From contig JAKVOG010000010.1 in assembly GCA_022482925.1 (NCBI GenBank), positions 1 through 64,000 on the forward strand: DNA of 64,000 bases, in the 5' to 3' direction. The notes under the pieces were generated by a model. The model made no database searches and was not told where the DNA came from. It saw only the letters and a program-made list of their open reading frames with translations. Below are positions 39,897 to 50,398 of the stretch, one piece after another (positions within the stretch are counted from its first letter, which is position 1; each line of letters opens with the position of its first letter). The stretch is from Selenomonas sp. (GTDB taxonomy: Bacteria > Bacillota > Negativicutes > Selenomonadales > Selenomonadaceae). Made by a program: the position numbers and the translations under genes.

Positions 39897-41210
39897 TCAG
39901 TGGGCTATCTGCAGCAGGATAAACAGGAGCAGACCGATGCCCGAACCAACGATCGACCCATTCATGCGAATCCACAGAAAATCCGGCTCCACCTTATCAT
40001 AGACCAGATGATTAAGCTGTTCATCGGTAAGTCGTGACAACACCTTGGTCACGATGACCCCTACCAGCGTCTGCGCATGCAGTGCCGAGCGGGCAATGAC
40101 ATCATAGAGGAAATCCCCAATGCAGTTCTGCAGCGTTTCATCCGCAGCGACCAGCTGCAATGTACGCTGATACTCCTGCTGCACGATCTGTTCCAGCCGC
40201 GACTGCAAAAGCCCGGCCGCTTCGGACACAGCCTCAGGCTCAACGGCACGATCTTCAGCCAGCAGATAATCTTTGACCTGCTGCAGCGTCTCGCCAATGG
40301 CACGCTCCAAAGGCAGTTGATGGATCAGGCTGTCCCGCAGGACAGTCAGCAGCTCATGAGTTGCCGGATCATCAGCCAATCCTGCGGCCTGTTCATAAAA
40401 GAGCTCCAGCATTTCCTGCTGCAGCGCCGAATCACGTGTTTCCAACTCGGTCAGCATACTCTGCAACTGACGCTGGATCAGTGCAGCAGCTTCTTCATAA
40501 TTCACCAGATCCACAGCCTGCGCAAAGCTGGCCAGCAAAGCCGCCAGCGGGTTGCGGGTCTGCGCTTTCCCATACTCCTCCAGCAGATGCAGGAGAGCCT
40601 GCCGTGTACTATCCTGACCAGCCAGCTGCTGTCCATAGGCAGCCAGCTTCGCCAGCCCGTCCTTGTCGCGGCCAGTCTGACGCAGCCAGCGAACGACAAG
40701 ACGCACAAAGCCTTCCGGCTCCAGCCGCAGCAGCGTCCCTCTGATCTTCTCCGCCAAGGATGCAGACTGCGTGGCAACATCCTGTTCCAGCAGGAAATTC
40801 TGCCCATAGCAGACCAGTCTGCCCGTCAACCGCGCTTCCGTCTCTGGCTGTCCCAGCCAGCCCATGAGCAGTGGCAGCAGCTTCAGCCGGTCCAGGTGAC
40901 CGAATATCTTACGCCGGGAAAAGAATTCCCTCTGCACCATCGTCACCGATGCATCGATGAAGGCCTGCCGGCGATTCGGCAGGATAGCCGTATGATACGG
41001 AAAGCCCAGTGGCTTCCGAAAAAGTGCCGTAACAGCAAACCAGTCCGCAATGCCGCCGACCAGTGCAGCCTCGGCACAGAACAGCATCCCATCTGCTACC
41101 ACACTGTGTGGATACTGCAGGTGCACGCACAGAGAAAAGAAAAACACCACCAGTGCCAGCAGCAGGGTCTTGTCGGCTTTGTTCCAATCTGACCAGATCA
41201 CAGTCCCCAC
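39897..41210 (-). CDS. DUF445 family membrane protein, copy 1
   Basis: 437 aa with membrane helices at both ends (about 14-32 and the last 20 residues) and a long helical middle. N-terminal signature AALVGGIADWFAVTALFRKPLGFPYHTAI and the C-terminal NGSIVGSGIGLLLFILL are typical of DUF445 (YheB/YjiN-like). Function unknown; the long helical domain may span the envelope. GTG start, overlapping the second DUF445 gene by 13 bases. Confidence 0.88.
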   Translation of the reverse strand: MGTVIWSDWNKADKTLLLALVVFFFSLCVHLQYPHSVVADGMLFCAEAALVGGIADWFAVTALFRKPLGFPYHTAILPNRRQAFIDASVTMVQREFFSRRKIFGHLDRLKLLPLLMGWLGQPETEARLTGRLVCYGQNFLLEQDVATQSASLAEKIRGTLLRLEPEGFVRLVVRWLRQTGRDKDGLAKLAAYGQQLAGQDSTRQALLHLLEEYGKAQTRNPLAALLASFAQAVDLVNYEEAAALIQRQLQSMLTELETRDSALQQEMLELFYEQAAGLADDPATHELLTVLRDSLIHQLPLERAIGETLQQVKDYLLAEDRAVEPEAVSEAAGLLQSRLEQIVQQEYQRTLQLVAADETLQNCIGDFLYDVIARSALHAQTLVGVIVTKVLSRLTDEQLNHLVYDKVEPDFLWIRMNGSIVGSGIGLLLFILLQIAH

Positions 41211-42434
41211 ATCCTTTCCACCACGGTTACCACCAGATAAAGACCCATGCCGACCAGGGAACCCACAATCGAACCATTGATGCGGATCATCTGCAGATCA
41301 TCTTCTACCTTGCCTTCCACAAAAGCCACCAGCGCATCATCAGAGAACTCATTGAGGCGTTCACGGATCAGGCCCGGTATCAGTTCATGATGGCGGTTCA
41401 GCTCATCAGCAAAGAAATTTTTAAGAAACTGATCGAAACGCTGCTGCGCGGATGCCGAGCGCACGAAATCATCAAGGCGGGCATCCACGAATGCATTGAG
41501 TGGTTCCAGCCAGAGTGGCTGACTGCCCTGGATATTGCAGGCCAGCCACTCCTGCAGGAATGGCACAAGATCCAGATTGGACAACAATTTTTCCCGATAG
41601 GCCTGCAGCATATCCGTAAGCCGATCCTCCCGGCTCAGGCTGCGCAGCATGGTCTCAAGGCCAGCCTTGATGCCGGCGTATGTCTGCGACTGCCCCGACA
41701 GCCAGTCGTTCAGCTGCACGCCCAGCCGCTCGGTCAGCAACTCAAGAATACGTTCATCCGTAAGCCCGATGGAAGACAATACAAACGCGCGCCCGGCAGA
41801 ATCTTTCTCATAGCTCTGGCGCAGAATCCGGATTTCCTGAAGCATCATCTGCTGAAAGGCCGGTGCCGTCAGCATCCGCTGACCGACCTGAAGCAATCCG
41901 GACAGAATGCATTCCGATTGCTTTTCCTCAGCCAGCAGTGCCACCATATCCGTCAGCACGGTCTCAAAGGTCAATTTGCCCAGTCCATCCTGTACAGCTG
42001 GTGCCAATGCCTTCTGCCATAGCCTGCGTATCAAGCGTGGCAGCCACCCGCAACGAAACCGTATCCACAGCCTCCCGAACCCGTTCCCGGCCCGAGCGGT
42101 GTTCCAGATAGTCCACCATCAAGCGGCTCATATCCTGCTCACGAAGCACACTCATGATGTTCTCCGTACTCAGCAGATCCTCACTGGCAAATGTCACGAT
42201 CGCATCCATGATCCGACCGCGATTACGCCGCAGAATATCCGTCCGATAAGAGATTCCCAGCGGCTTACGGAAAATGGCGGTCACGGCGAACCAATCCGCC
42301 AGACCGCCAATCGTTGCCGCCAGGAATCCATGATGCAGAAGCCCCGGCAGGAACCCGCCGCTCAAACTGAGCGTACCGATAAACCCTGCCGCACTTATAC
42401 CTAAAGCCAGGTTGGCTTTATTTTTCTTTTGCAA
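41198..42434 (-). CDS. DUF445 family membrane protein, copy 2, frameshifted
   Basis: About 411 aa, paralogue of the next gene: GFLAATIGGLADWFAVTAIF and the end INGSIVGSLVGMGLYLVVTV match its counterparts. One extra base near 42012 breaks the frame after MAEG; the other frame resumes LAPAVQDGLGKLTFETVLTD. TTG 42434 has GAGGTG upstream. Tandem DUF445 pairs suggest a hetero-oligomer. It follows galU by ten bases. Confidence 0.86.
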
Positions 42435-42444
42435 GAATCACACC

Positions 42445-43323
42445 TCAGATTCGTCCAGCAATTTCCTTTATATATGCCTTGAACGGCTCCCCCAGGTCCT
42501 CACGGCGCAGGGCAAACTCTACCGTTGCTTTGAGGAAGCCCAATTTGTCACCCAGATCATAACGCAGTCCCTCGAAATCATACGCATAAACGGCATCCTC
42601 ACGTGCCAGGACCTTCAAGGCATCCGTCAGCTGAATCTCATTTCCCTTGCCCGGTTTCGTCTGAGCCAGGATATCAAAGATCTGGGGCTTGATGATATAA
42701 CGCCCCAGCACGGCCATATGACTTGGTGCCTCTTTCAAAGTCGGTTTCTCGACCATATCCGAGACACGCATGAGACGGTTATTATCCGTCTTCGTACCAG
42801 CTACGATACCATAAGAAGAAACTTTTTCATCCGCTACATTCTGGCAGCCAAGTACCGATCCCCCGGTTGCCTCATAGATGTCCATCAGCTGACGGAGCGC
42901 CGGCTTCGCCGGATTATAGACTACATCATCACCAAGCAGTACAGCAAATGGCTCATTGCCCATAAAAGAACGCGCACAAAGAATCGCATCACCCAAACCA
43001 CGCATATAACGCTGACGGATATAATGGATATTGATATCAGCCGTCTCCTGAACCATCTTCAAAAGGTCGTTTTTCCCTTTGCGCTGCAGCTCAGCCTCAA
43101 GCGCTGGTGCACTGTCAAAATGATCTTCGATGGCACGTTTGCCGTGCCCGCTGATGATCAGAATATCTTCGATTCCGCTGGCCACTGCCTCTTCAACAAT
43201 ATACTGGATGGTCGGCTTATCGACGATTGGCAGCATTTCCTTTGGCGTTGCTTTCGTAGCCGGCAGGAACCGGGTACCATAGCCAGCGGCCGGAATAACT
43301 GCTTTCCTGATTTTCTGCATCAT
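42445..43323 (-). CDS. galU: UTP-glucose-1-phosphate uridylyltransferase
   Basis: 292 aa. AVIPAAGYGTRFLPATKATPKEMLP, QYIVEEAVASGI, LGDAILCARSFMGNEPFAVLLGDD and SYGIVAG show the GalU nucleotidyltransferase fold. Supplies UDP-glucose for glycans. Starts ATG-ATG behind GAGGGG. Confidence 0.96.
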   Translation of the reverse strand: MMQKIRKAVIPAAGYGTRFLPATKATPKEMLPIVDKPTIQYIVEEAVASGIEDILIISGHGKRAIEDHFDSAPALEAELQRKGKNDLLKMVQETADINIHYIRQRYMRGLGDAILCARSFMGNEPFAVLLGDDVVYNPAKPALRQLMDIYEATGGSVLGCQNVADEKVSSYGIVAGTKTDNNRLMRVSDMVEKPTLKEAPSHMAVLGRYIIKPQIFDILAQTKPGKGNEIQLTDALKVLAREDAVYAYDFEGLRYDLGDKLGFLKATVEFALRREDLGEPFKAYIKEIAGRI

Positions 43324-43458
43324 AAAAAAAACCCCTCGTTTCGTTATTTACCCCTATCTTTATATAATTATACACAAATCATCATTTTCCTGCCACCCAC
43401 AGAAAACTTCATGATCTAAAATCAATTCCTGCTACAGGTATGCCTCTGAGTCCAACGT

Positions 43459-43504
43459 AAAAAGGCTGTGACCGCCATCCACGAAATCGTGTGATCATAG
43501 CCCT
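43459..43504 (-). terminator. Terminator of the glycosyltransferase gene
   Basis: Imperfect stem pairing GGGCTATGATCACACG with CGTGGATGGCGGTCACAGCC around AAAT, overlapping the stop codon region, followed by TTTTTACG on the minus strand. Confidence 0.7.
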
Positions 43505-44664
43505 TTCTTTATCTTATGAGCTTTCCCCGCCTCAGCCGCCAGTTGCGCCCGGGATTGAGCCGCCCAGCACGCAGCTTCCTGCTCCATACCAATATACTTT
43601 ACCGGTGATGCCATGGCTTTTTCAGCATAGTATAGTGCTTTCTCATAGTCCTGCAGCACGAAATAGCAATTTGCCAGATAAAAAGCATGACGCGGCTGCT
43701 CGCCCGTTTCTGCGATTTCCCGTTGAAGCAACGCCAGATTCCGCCGGATCTTGCTCTGAATACGTCGGGAAGAATAACCGGTATGCCGGATCTGCAGGCG
43801 CTGTTCTTCTACTATGGCTTCCAACGGATGTCCATCAGCCCATTGCAGCACCTCATGCACACGCCCCGTATAGCGCAGCGCCGGATGACAACGGAAAAGC
43901 CGCACACTGACTGCCCGCTGTATCTCCAGTTCGTCCTGGTCTTCATCCACATTATGAAGCCCGGCAAAGACGGCCTCAACTTCAGGCTGCTCAGTCTCGA
44001 TCGCGGCCAGTAGTCCGCGCACGCATTCCGGTGACTGCACCGTCTCATCGGCATCCATGAAGGCAATCCAGTCGCCATCGGCTATTTCCAGCGCCACATT
44101 TCTTGCCACCGAGAAATCATCGGTCCATGGACACGACCGAATAGTCAGTGGCGGAACACCGACCGTTTCCTGCTGCCAGTGCCGGGCCAGCGAAACCGTA
44201 CGGTCCGTCGAACCAGTATCCACCAGCACAATCGCATCACTATACGAACGAACCGCATCCAGCCAGCCTGTCACCGCCTGTTCTTCATTCCGCATGATGC
44301 CACATGCCGTGATACGTATTCCGCTCATAGCGCGTACAATACGCTGCCAGCGCTGCAGCTGATCCTGACAGTACACACACTGCCGGGCAGAAAATATCCC
44401 CAGGGAAGCCGTATCACCTCGGGCAGTCGCCTCGGCAAAACAGCGCAGCGCCTCCCGCAATTCCTGTCTGGCAGCCGGATAATCAAACTGCCAGGCCAGA
44501 CATTGCGCATATTCTGCATGGAATTCCGGCATAGCCGGAAAATCCCGGACAGCCTGCCGGGCATTTTCCAGCCTTTCCTGCCAGTTTTCCACATGCTGTG
44601 CAAAATACTGCAGCTGCATGCGATAGGATTCAATATGATGATTCCTGCCAGTACACTGCTCCAT
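43495..44664 (-). CDS. Family 2 glycosyltransferase with TPR-like flanks
   Basis: 389 aa. Helical repeat-like N-terminus (about 1-110), GT-A domain in the middle: ITACGIMRNEEQAVTGWLDA, VLVDTGSTDRTVSLA, and GDWIAFMDADETV with the metal-binding DAD; then a TPR-like C-terminus (HAFYLANCYFVLQDYEKALY). Resembles SunS/YkcC-type peptide or cell-surface glycosyltransferases. I prefer ATG 44664 (GGAG nine bases before) to ATG 44673. Acceptor unknown. Confidence 0.85.
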   Translation of the reverse strand: MEQCTGRNHHIESYRMQLQYFAQHVENWQERLENARQAVRDFPAMPEFHAEYAQCLAWQFDYPAARQELREALRCFAEATARGDTASLGIFSARQCVYCQDQLQRWQRIVRAMSGIRITACGIMRNEEQAVTGWLDAVRSYSDAIVLVDTGSTDRTVSLARHWQQETVGVPPLTIRSCPWTDDFSVARNVALEIADGDWIAFMDADETVQSPECVRGLLAAIETEQPEVEAVFAGLHNVDEDQDELEIQRAVSVRLFRCHPALRYTGRVHEVLQWADGHPLEAIVEEQRLQIRHTGYSSRRIQSKIRRNLALLQREIAETGEQPRHAFYLANCYFVLQDYEKALYYAEKAMASPVKYIGMEQEAACWAAQSRAQLAAEAGKAHKIKKGL

Positions 44665-44763
44665 TTCATTCATCTCCTGTCCGTGCTGTTCTACTTTATT
44701 ATTTTATTTATTATTTATTATTTTACATCTGCCAGCAAAAATCCTGCCTGAAATAGCTGCATT

Positions 44764-44795
44764 TAAAAACGCAGCAACAAAACAGTTACTGCGTT
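44764..44795 (-). terminator. Terminator of the lacZ-alpha-galactosidase operon
   Basis: AACGCAGTAAC / GTTGCTGCGTT stem (one mismatch), tail TTTTTAAAT on the minus strand, about 30 bases past the alpha-galactosidase stop. Confidence 0.8.
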
Positions 44796-44822
44796 CTTTC
44801 TGCTGTTATAGCATTACAAACT

Positions 44823-47072
44823 TCATTTCCGATCAAATACCCAGAGGAAGCCGGCAAAATCCGTATCGATCTTCTCTACAGACAAGCCACTGTACATGAG
44901 CTCATCCCCATAGAAACACTGACCGACCAGATTGCTTCTGGCTTCACCGCCAAAGTCCATCGAGGTACGCTGGGCCGGCAGATAGGTCGTCAGCTCATAT
45001 TCGGCTTCCTGATCAAGTGCCTGCAGGTTCAGCGTACGGATTGGTGTTGCCGGAGTGGCCAACGTCTTGAAATACATCAGGACAACCTGCTTATCGTCTT
45101 CACTCACGAATTCCCAGGCCGTCTCATTGCGATCACCTGCAAACGGCGTGAGCAGCCGATAGAAGCGTCCCAGCTGCAATGTCGGACGAATCTTCTTATA
45201 AAGCGCAATATGATCCCTGACCTGCTGTTTTTCCGCATCGCTCATACGCGTGATATCCAGCTCGTAGCCGAAATCGCCGGCCATGGCACAGATGGCCCGT
45301 GTCTGCATGCTCGTCGTTCGACCCATCTGATGATTTGGCGTAACGGATACATGGGCGCCCATCGTGATTGGCGGGAACACCATGCTCGTACCGCTCTGGA
45401 TGGCGAGACGGCAGACTGCATCCGTATTGTCGCTGGCCCAGGTCTGCGGCATATAGTAGAGCATCCCCGCATCAAAGCGGCCGCCGCCGCCCGAGCAGCT
45501 CTCAAACAGGATATCCGGAAACGCCTTTGTCAGCCGTTCCAGCACATCATAGAGTCCCAGCACAAAACGGGTCTTCGTCTCACCCTGCCGCTCAGCCGGC
45601 AGAGCCGCCGAAAAGGCCTCCGACAGATGCCGGTTAAAGTCCCATTTGACATAATCGATGGGTGCCGAGTGCAGCACCTTGCTGACCGATGTCACGATAT
45701 AGTCACGAACCTCTTCACGCGACAAGTCGAGCACCAGCTGATGTCGGCTGTAACTGGCCGGATAATTAGGCACATGCAGCGTCCAGTCCGGATGAACACG
45801 ATAGAGATCTGAGTCCTCCGATACCATCTCCGGCTCAAACCACAGACCGAACTTCAATCCGCGGCGATGAGCAGAATCCGCTACACCATTGAGGCCCTTC
45901 TTGAGCTTCTTCGTATTGATGACCCAGTCTCCCAGGGAGGTATTGTCATCATTGCGATGACCGAACCAGCCGTCATCGAGGACCAGCAGCTCGATGCCAA
46001 GATCCGCCGCACAGTCAGCCAGCTTATCGATCTTCTCATCATCAAAGTCGAAATAGGTAGCCTCCCAGTTATTGACGAGGATTGGGCGCAGCGCATGCTG
46101 ATGGCGTCCGCGCACGATATGTTCGCGCACGATATGATGGAAGGCCTGGCTCATGCCATTGAATCCATCCGGACTGAACGTCATCAATGCCTCCGGGGTC
46201 TGGAAACTCTCCCCCGCCTTCAGATGCCAGCGGAACTCAGCCGGATTGATGCCACCGAGTACACGGGTCGATCCGAACTGCTCGACCTCCGTCCGGAAAG
46301 AAAACTCTCCGCTCCAGACCAGGCTGAACCCGTAGACGTCCCCGCTCATCTCAGTAGCTTCTCTACGTGCCAGGGCCAGGAACGGCGACTGCTGATGAGA
46401 GCTGGCGCCACGGCGGCTGGCAGTTTCCTGGATGCCATGCATGAGCGGCACCCGCTCCAGACTGCGCTCCGCTGCATGCCCGCCATAGAGACTCAGCCGG
46501 TCAAAATCATGGTCGGCAAAATCCATGGCAAAACTGGCGGCAGACAGAAGCTCCACGGGCTGACTGCCGGTATTGATGATGCGGGCGCTGCGGGCAATGA
46601 CCGGCTGATCGGCAAAGATCGTATAGCTCAGCTCGATGCCCAGTGCACCTTTCGTATCATTCAGGCTGATGGTCAGCGTCTCCGCTTCATCCGCTTTGGC
46701 ATAAGCGGCTGGCAGACCACGCAGGGCCGGCTTGCCCGCTTTGATCTTATAGCTGCTGTAAGCAAGCTCTGTCACCGTCGTCCCATTGCTGAGACGAACG
46801 GCATAGGCCGGCAGGCGATAGTCGCCATGTCCATAAGCCGGATATTCCTGCGGCAGCACATCCAGTGAGAAGGTCCGCTCGTTCGGCCAGGCCGCCGGCT
46901 GCGGGGAAAAAGCCCGGTCAATGGCCTGGAACGGCGTGCTGTCACGGAACGCCCGCAACGGACGTCCCCAGTAACGATGCAAGAGATATTTATTGCGGAC
47001 CAGCTGAAGCACATAGCTGGTATACGCATTCTTTAAGTGAAAGATGCCTGTTTTTTCATCAAACGTAATCAA
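44823..47072 (-). CDS. Alpha-galactosidase, GH36
   Basis: 749 aa, hydrolyses alpha-1,6-galactosides such as melibiose and raffinose. GH36 hallmarks: LVLDDGWFGHRNDDNTSLGD, nucleophile Asp in PIDYVKWDFNRHLSE, FESCSGGGGRFDAGMLYYMP and acid/base Asp in WASDNTDAVCRL. No signal peptide, so cytoplasmic. Starts TTG 47072 behind GGGGG. Nineteen bases after lacZ, forming a galactoside-use operon; no transporter gene is adjacent. Confidence 0.95.
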   Translation of the reverse strand: MITFDEKTGIFHLKNAYTSYVLQLVRNKYLLHRYWGRPLRAFRDSTPFQAIDRAFSPQPAAWPNERTFSLDVLPQEYPAYGHGDYRLPAYAVRLSNGTTVTELAYSSYKIKAGKPALRGLPAAYAKADEAETLTISLNDTKGALGIELSYTIFADQPVIARSARIINTGSQPVELLSAASFAMDFADHDFDRLSLYGGHAAERSLERVPLMHGIQETASRRGASSHQQSPFLALARREATEMSGDVYGFSLVWSGEFSFRTEVEQFGSTRVLGGINPAEFRWHLKAGESFQTPEALMTFSPDGFNGMSQAFHHIVREHIVRGRHQHALRPILVNNWEATYFDFDDEKIDKLADCAADLGIELLVLDDGWFGHRNDDNTSLGDWVINTKKLKKGLNGVADSAHRRGLKFGLWFEPEMVSEDSDLYRVHPDWTLHVPNYPASYSRHQLVLDLSREEVRDYIVTSVSKVLHSAPIDYVKWDFNRHLSEAFSAALPAERQGETKTRFVLGLYDVLERLTKAFPDILFESCSGGGGRFDAGMLYYMPQTWASDNTDAVCRLAIQSGTSMVFPPITMGAHVSVTPNHQMGRTTSMQTRAICAMAGDFGYELDITRMSDAEKQQVRDHIALYKKIRPTLQLGRFYRLLTPFAGDRNETAWEFVSEDDKQVVLMYFKTLATPATPIRTLNLQALDQEAEYELTTYLPAQRTSMDFGGEARSNLVGQCFYGDELMYSGLSVEKIDTDFAGFLWVFDRK

Positions 47073-47091
47073 AGAAAATCCCCCTTAGTCA

Positions 47092-50000
47092 TCAAATACC
47101 CTTTACATAGAATTCAAAATGCATGGATTCATTCTTTACCCGGTACTCATCCAGCACCGGTGCGCCCCAGGTGTCATCGCCGCCTACACCGCACTGACCA
47201 AGCGAAGCACGCAGATAGGTGTGATGAACCGCTGGCAGATCATAGCTGTGACGCGCGTTCTCCAGATCATGTGCACTGTATGGCAGTGCGGATGCCTCGA
47301 ACGGCTCCCCGCCCGAAAGGCGCAGTCCGCGTCCACGACGGTCCGTCACTTCAAACCAGCGGATGCCGCCATGATTGCCGCATTCCTGTGGCAGGAGATA
47401 CGGTTCAACTTCTGCCTGTGCCGTTGTCTCATAGATGCCAAGTTTCGCGCCCTGCTGACGATCCACATAGTTATCCAGCGGCCCATAGCCATAGAACCGG
47501 ATCTGATCGTAATCAGCCGGCAATGTGAAGAGCATCGCAAAGTCCGGAATTTCCGGCAGTCCCTCAGTCTGCTCATAGTCCAGCTCTGTCTTGATCGAGC
47601 CATCCTTGCAGACCGTGTAGGTGATCGTGCAGGCACTGACCGGCTGCGTAGCCAGCTCGTAAGTGAAGCGCACGGAAATCTGGCGGGCCTCATATTCTTT
47701 GATGCCCAGCTGGCCGAGCCAGTTGAACGTCTGCCATTCGCCTGCTTCCTGCTTCATTTCCTTCTTCACGCAGCGACGGTACAGGCTGGCCAGCTTCCAC
47801 TGCGCCACGGCAAAGTCACGACGGCTGCCGTAATCATTATCAACCGGCGCACGCCAGAAGCTCGGCTTCGGCATCTCTTCCACCAGTTCAACCCCATCAT
47901 ACTTATAGGAAACAAGGTTTCCCTGCGCACTCGAGAACAGGATCTCAAAGCCCTCTCCCTGAATGCCCAGCGTGATATCTCCCTGAACGATATGCAGTGG
48001 CTGATCCGTATAGGTATGCAGTCCGGCATTTGGTACATACTGCTGCACGCGCGCTGCCCTGCCGAAGTCCGTAGACTCCAGCGCCTCATCCGTCTCCGGC
48101 AGTTCCAGTTCATCTACTGTCCAGACGCCCTGTCCGAAAGCAACCTCAAAGCCGCGTTCAGCCCAGGCTGTGTCTTCTTTCAGGCGCAGCGAAGCCGTCA
48201 GGACTTCCTCCCCGGCATCCGTCAACGGCAGGAAGTCCAGCTTGACCGTCCCTTCAGCTCCCGGTGCGACCGACGGGGCCGCCATCGTCTGCTGCCAGAC
48301 CTTCCGTCCATCCAGCGCCAGCTCCAGATGCAGTTCATACTCCGCAGCATCCGTGAACAAACTCTTATTCCGGATGGTCAGCTGTTCGGCATCCACCGTC
48401 AACGTGAAATTCTGATAATTGAACTTCACATCCTGCAGTTTGGTCGTCAGGCTGCGATCAGCAAAGAGGATGCCATCGCCACTGAAGTTGTAATCCGATG
48501 GACGATCGCCCATATCACCGCCGTAGGCCATTGCTTCTTTACCATAGCGGTCACGATGCCAGATTGCCTGGTCCACGAAGTCCCAGATGAAACCGCCCTG
48601 ATACAGTGGTTCCGTCTCCGTCAGCTCCGTGTATTTGTGCATGCCGCCATTGCTGTTGCCCATCGAATGCGTGTACTCACAGCAGATGAACGGCTTATCG
48701 CGATGCTCGGCCAGGAACTTCTGGATATCTGCCACCTTCGTATACATCTGGCTTTCCATATCGCTGGTCGCATTGTAACGGCGATCCCAAAAGATGCTCT
48801 CATAATGCACGAGGCGTGATGGATCCGTCTGGCGGAAATATTCGCTCATCTGGAAGATATCCTTGCCGCCGCAGGACTCATTGCCGCAGGACCAGATCAG
48901 GATCGAAGCATGGTTCTTGTCGCGCTCCAGCATGGATTTCGCACGGTCCAGGATGATCTCCTGCCATTCGTCATGGTCATTCGGCAACGTATTCTCATCA
49001 CGGGCCAGCACGCCATTCTTCTGCCAGGTCCCATGAGTCTCCAGGTTCGTCTCATCGATGACATAAAGTCCATAGCGGTCGCAGAGTGCATAGATATAGC
49101 TGGAATTCGGATAATGCGAGCAGCGCAGCGCATTGATGTTATGGCGCTTCATCGTGAGGATATCCTGCTCAAAGGAAGCCGGGTCCATCGCCCGACCGCG
49201 ATAGCAATCGAACTCATGACGATTTGTCCCCTTGAAGACAATGCGTTTTCCATTGAGTTTCATGATATTGCCATCCAGACGGAACTCACGGAATCCAACG
49301 GCCTGCGGGATTACTTCCTGCAGATGGCCGGCCGCATCGTAGACCGACAGCACCAACTGATAGAGCGACGGGTGTTCTGCACTCCAGAGCTGAACCTCGC
49401 TGACCTCAGCCTCGAAATGCCCGGACAGCCCATCAGCCGCCACCTCTTCACGGAGCACCTGCTGACCTGCCGGATCAAGCAGCTCACAGACCACTTTTTT
49501 CGCTGCTGCACTGTTCCACTTGAGATCCAGACTCAAACGCCCATCGTGGTAATCGTTTTCCGGAATAGCCTTTACCCATACATCCTCTACATGGACAGCC
49601 GGTTTCGTATACAGCACAACCTCACGGAACAAGCCACTGAACCGCCAGAAGTCCTGATCCTCGATCCAGCTGCCGGAACTGAAGCGGATGACCTCTACAG
49701 CCAGTTTATTCTCCCCTGCCACCAGATACGGAGTCAGATTGAAATCTGCCGGCGTAAAGGAATCCTCACTATAGCCGACATAATGACCATTGAGCCAGAC
49801 GACTAGTGCCGACTCTGCCCCCTGGAAAGAAATATACGCATTATCCCATTCCTCTGGCACAACAAAATACTTCACATAGGATGCGACCGGGTTCTCACGC
49901 TCAGGAATATTCCCAGGCGTTACCGCCTCGTGCCCATCCCAGGGATAAGTCTGATTCGTGTACTGCGGTGCGCCATATCCTTCCAACTGCAAATGAGCCG

Positions 50001-50247
50001 GTACCCGGATTGTATCCCAGGCCCGGCAGTCATAGTCCGCTGCCTCAAAGCCGGCCGGACGCAGGGACAGGTTCTTGGCAAAATGGAATTTCCACAGTCC
50101 GTTCAAGGTCCGCCGGAACGAAGATTCCTCACGTGCCATCTCCACAGCATCCGCATAGAAACCGTGATCGCTGTGCGCTGGCAGCCGGTTTTCCTCAAAG
50201 AACGTCGGGTCCGCCAATTTTTCCATCGTAAATTCCTGTGCAGCCAT
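47092..50247 (-). CDS. lacZ: Beta-galactosidase, GH2
   Basis: 1051-aa LacZ-type enzyme, length close to E. coli LacZ (1023). Sugar-binding N-terminal domain (NRLPAHSDHGFYADAVEMAR), core HEFDCYRGRAMD, acid/base Glu in WSCGNESCGGKD and nucleophile in FICCEYTHSMGNSNGGMHKY, C-terminal Bgal small-chain domain ending in YLRASLGQCGVGGDDTWGAP. Cytoplasmic. AGGAGG upstream of ATG 50247. A cre-like operator sits over its promoter. Confidence 0.97.
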   Translation of the reverse strand: MAAQEFTMEKLADPTFFEENRLPAHSDHGFYADAVEMAREESSFRRTLNGLWKFHFAKNLSLRPAGFEAADYDCRAWDTIRVPAHLQLEGYGAPQYTNQTYPWDGHEAVTPGNIPERENPVASYVKYFVVPEEWDNAYISFQGAESALVVWLNGHYVGYSEDSFTPADFNLTPYLVAGENKLAVEVIRFSSGSWIEDQDFWRFSGLFREVVLYTKPAVHVEDVWVKAIPENDYHDGRLSLDLKWNSAAAKKVVCELLDPAGQQVLREEVAADGLSGHFEAEVSEVQLWSAEHPSLYQLVLSVYDAAGHLQEVIPQAVGFREFRLDGNIMKLNGKRIVFKGTNRHEFDCYRGRAMDPASFEQDILTMKRHNINALRCSHYPNSSYIYALCDRYGLYVIDETNLETHGTWQKNGVLARDENTLPNDHDEWQEIILDRAKSMLERDKNHASILIWSCGNESCGGKDIFQMSEYFRQTDPSRLVHYESIFWDRRYNATSDMESQMYTKVADIQKFLAEHRDKPFICCEYTHSMGNSNGGMHKYTELTETEPLYQGGFIWDFVDQAIWHRDRYGKEAMAYGGDMGDRPSDYNFSGDGILFADRSLTTKLQDVKFNYQNFTLTVDAEQLTIRNKSLFTDAAEYELHLELALDGRKVWQQTMAAPSVAPGAEGTVKLDFLPLTDAGEEVLTASLRLKEDTAWAERGFEVAFGQGVWTVDELELPETDEALESTDFGRAARVQQYVPNAGLHTYTDQPLHIVQGDITLGIQGEGFEILFSSAQGNLVSYKYDGVELVEEMPKPSFWRAPVDNDYGSRRDFAVAQWKLASLYRRCVKKEMKQEAGEWQTFNWLGQLGIKEYEARQISVRFTYELATQPVSACTITYTVCKDGSIKTELDYEQTEGLPEIPDFAMLFTLPADYDQIRFYGYGPLDNYVDRQQGAKLGIYETTAQAEVEPYLLPQECGNHGGIRWFEVTDRRGRGLRLSGGEPFEASALPYSAHDLENARHSYDLPAVHHTYLRASLGQCGVGGDDTWGAPVLDEYRVKNESMHFEFYVKGI

Positions 50248-50283
50248 AACTATTGCCTCCTAAATTCAAGCCAAGCGGCTATT

Positions 50284-50337
50284 AGTAAACGTTTTCTGTA
50301 TAACCTATATTATACACGAAAGAACAATATAAAACAA
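50284..50337 (-). promoter_or_regulatory. lacZ promoter with cre-like operator
   Basis: Minus strand TTGTTT (50332-50337), 17-bp spacer, TATAAT (50309-50314), with AGAAAACGTTTACT at 50284-50297 near the start point. The AACGTT-centred palindrome is close to the LacI/CcpA-type operator class, giving catabolite or substrate-linked repression of the galactoside operon. Confidence 0.7.
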
Positions 50338-50357
50338 GGATAAACCGCTTTTTGCGT

Positions 50358-50382
50358 AAAAAAAAACTGCCTTAAAAGGCAG
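50358..50382 (-). terminator. Terminator of the small 66-aa gene
   Basis: CTGCCT / AGGCAG stem followed by nine T residues on the minus strand, 17 bases past the stop. Confidence 0.85.
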
Positions 50383-50398
50383 CCATTTATCGGTTGGA

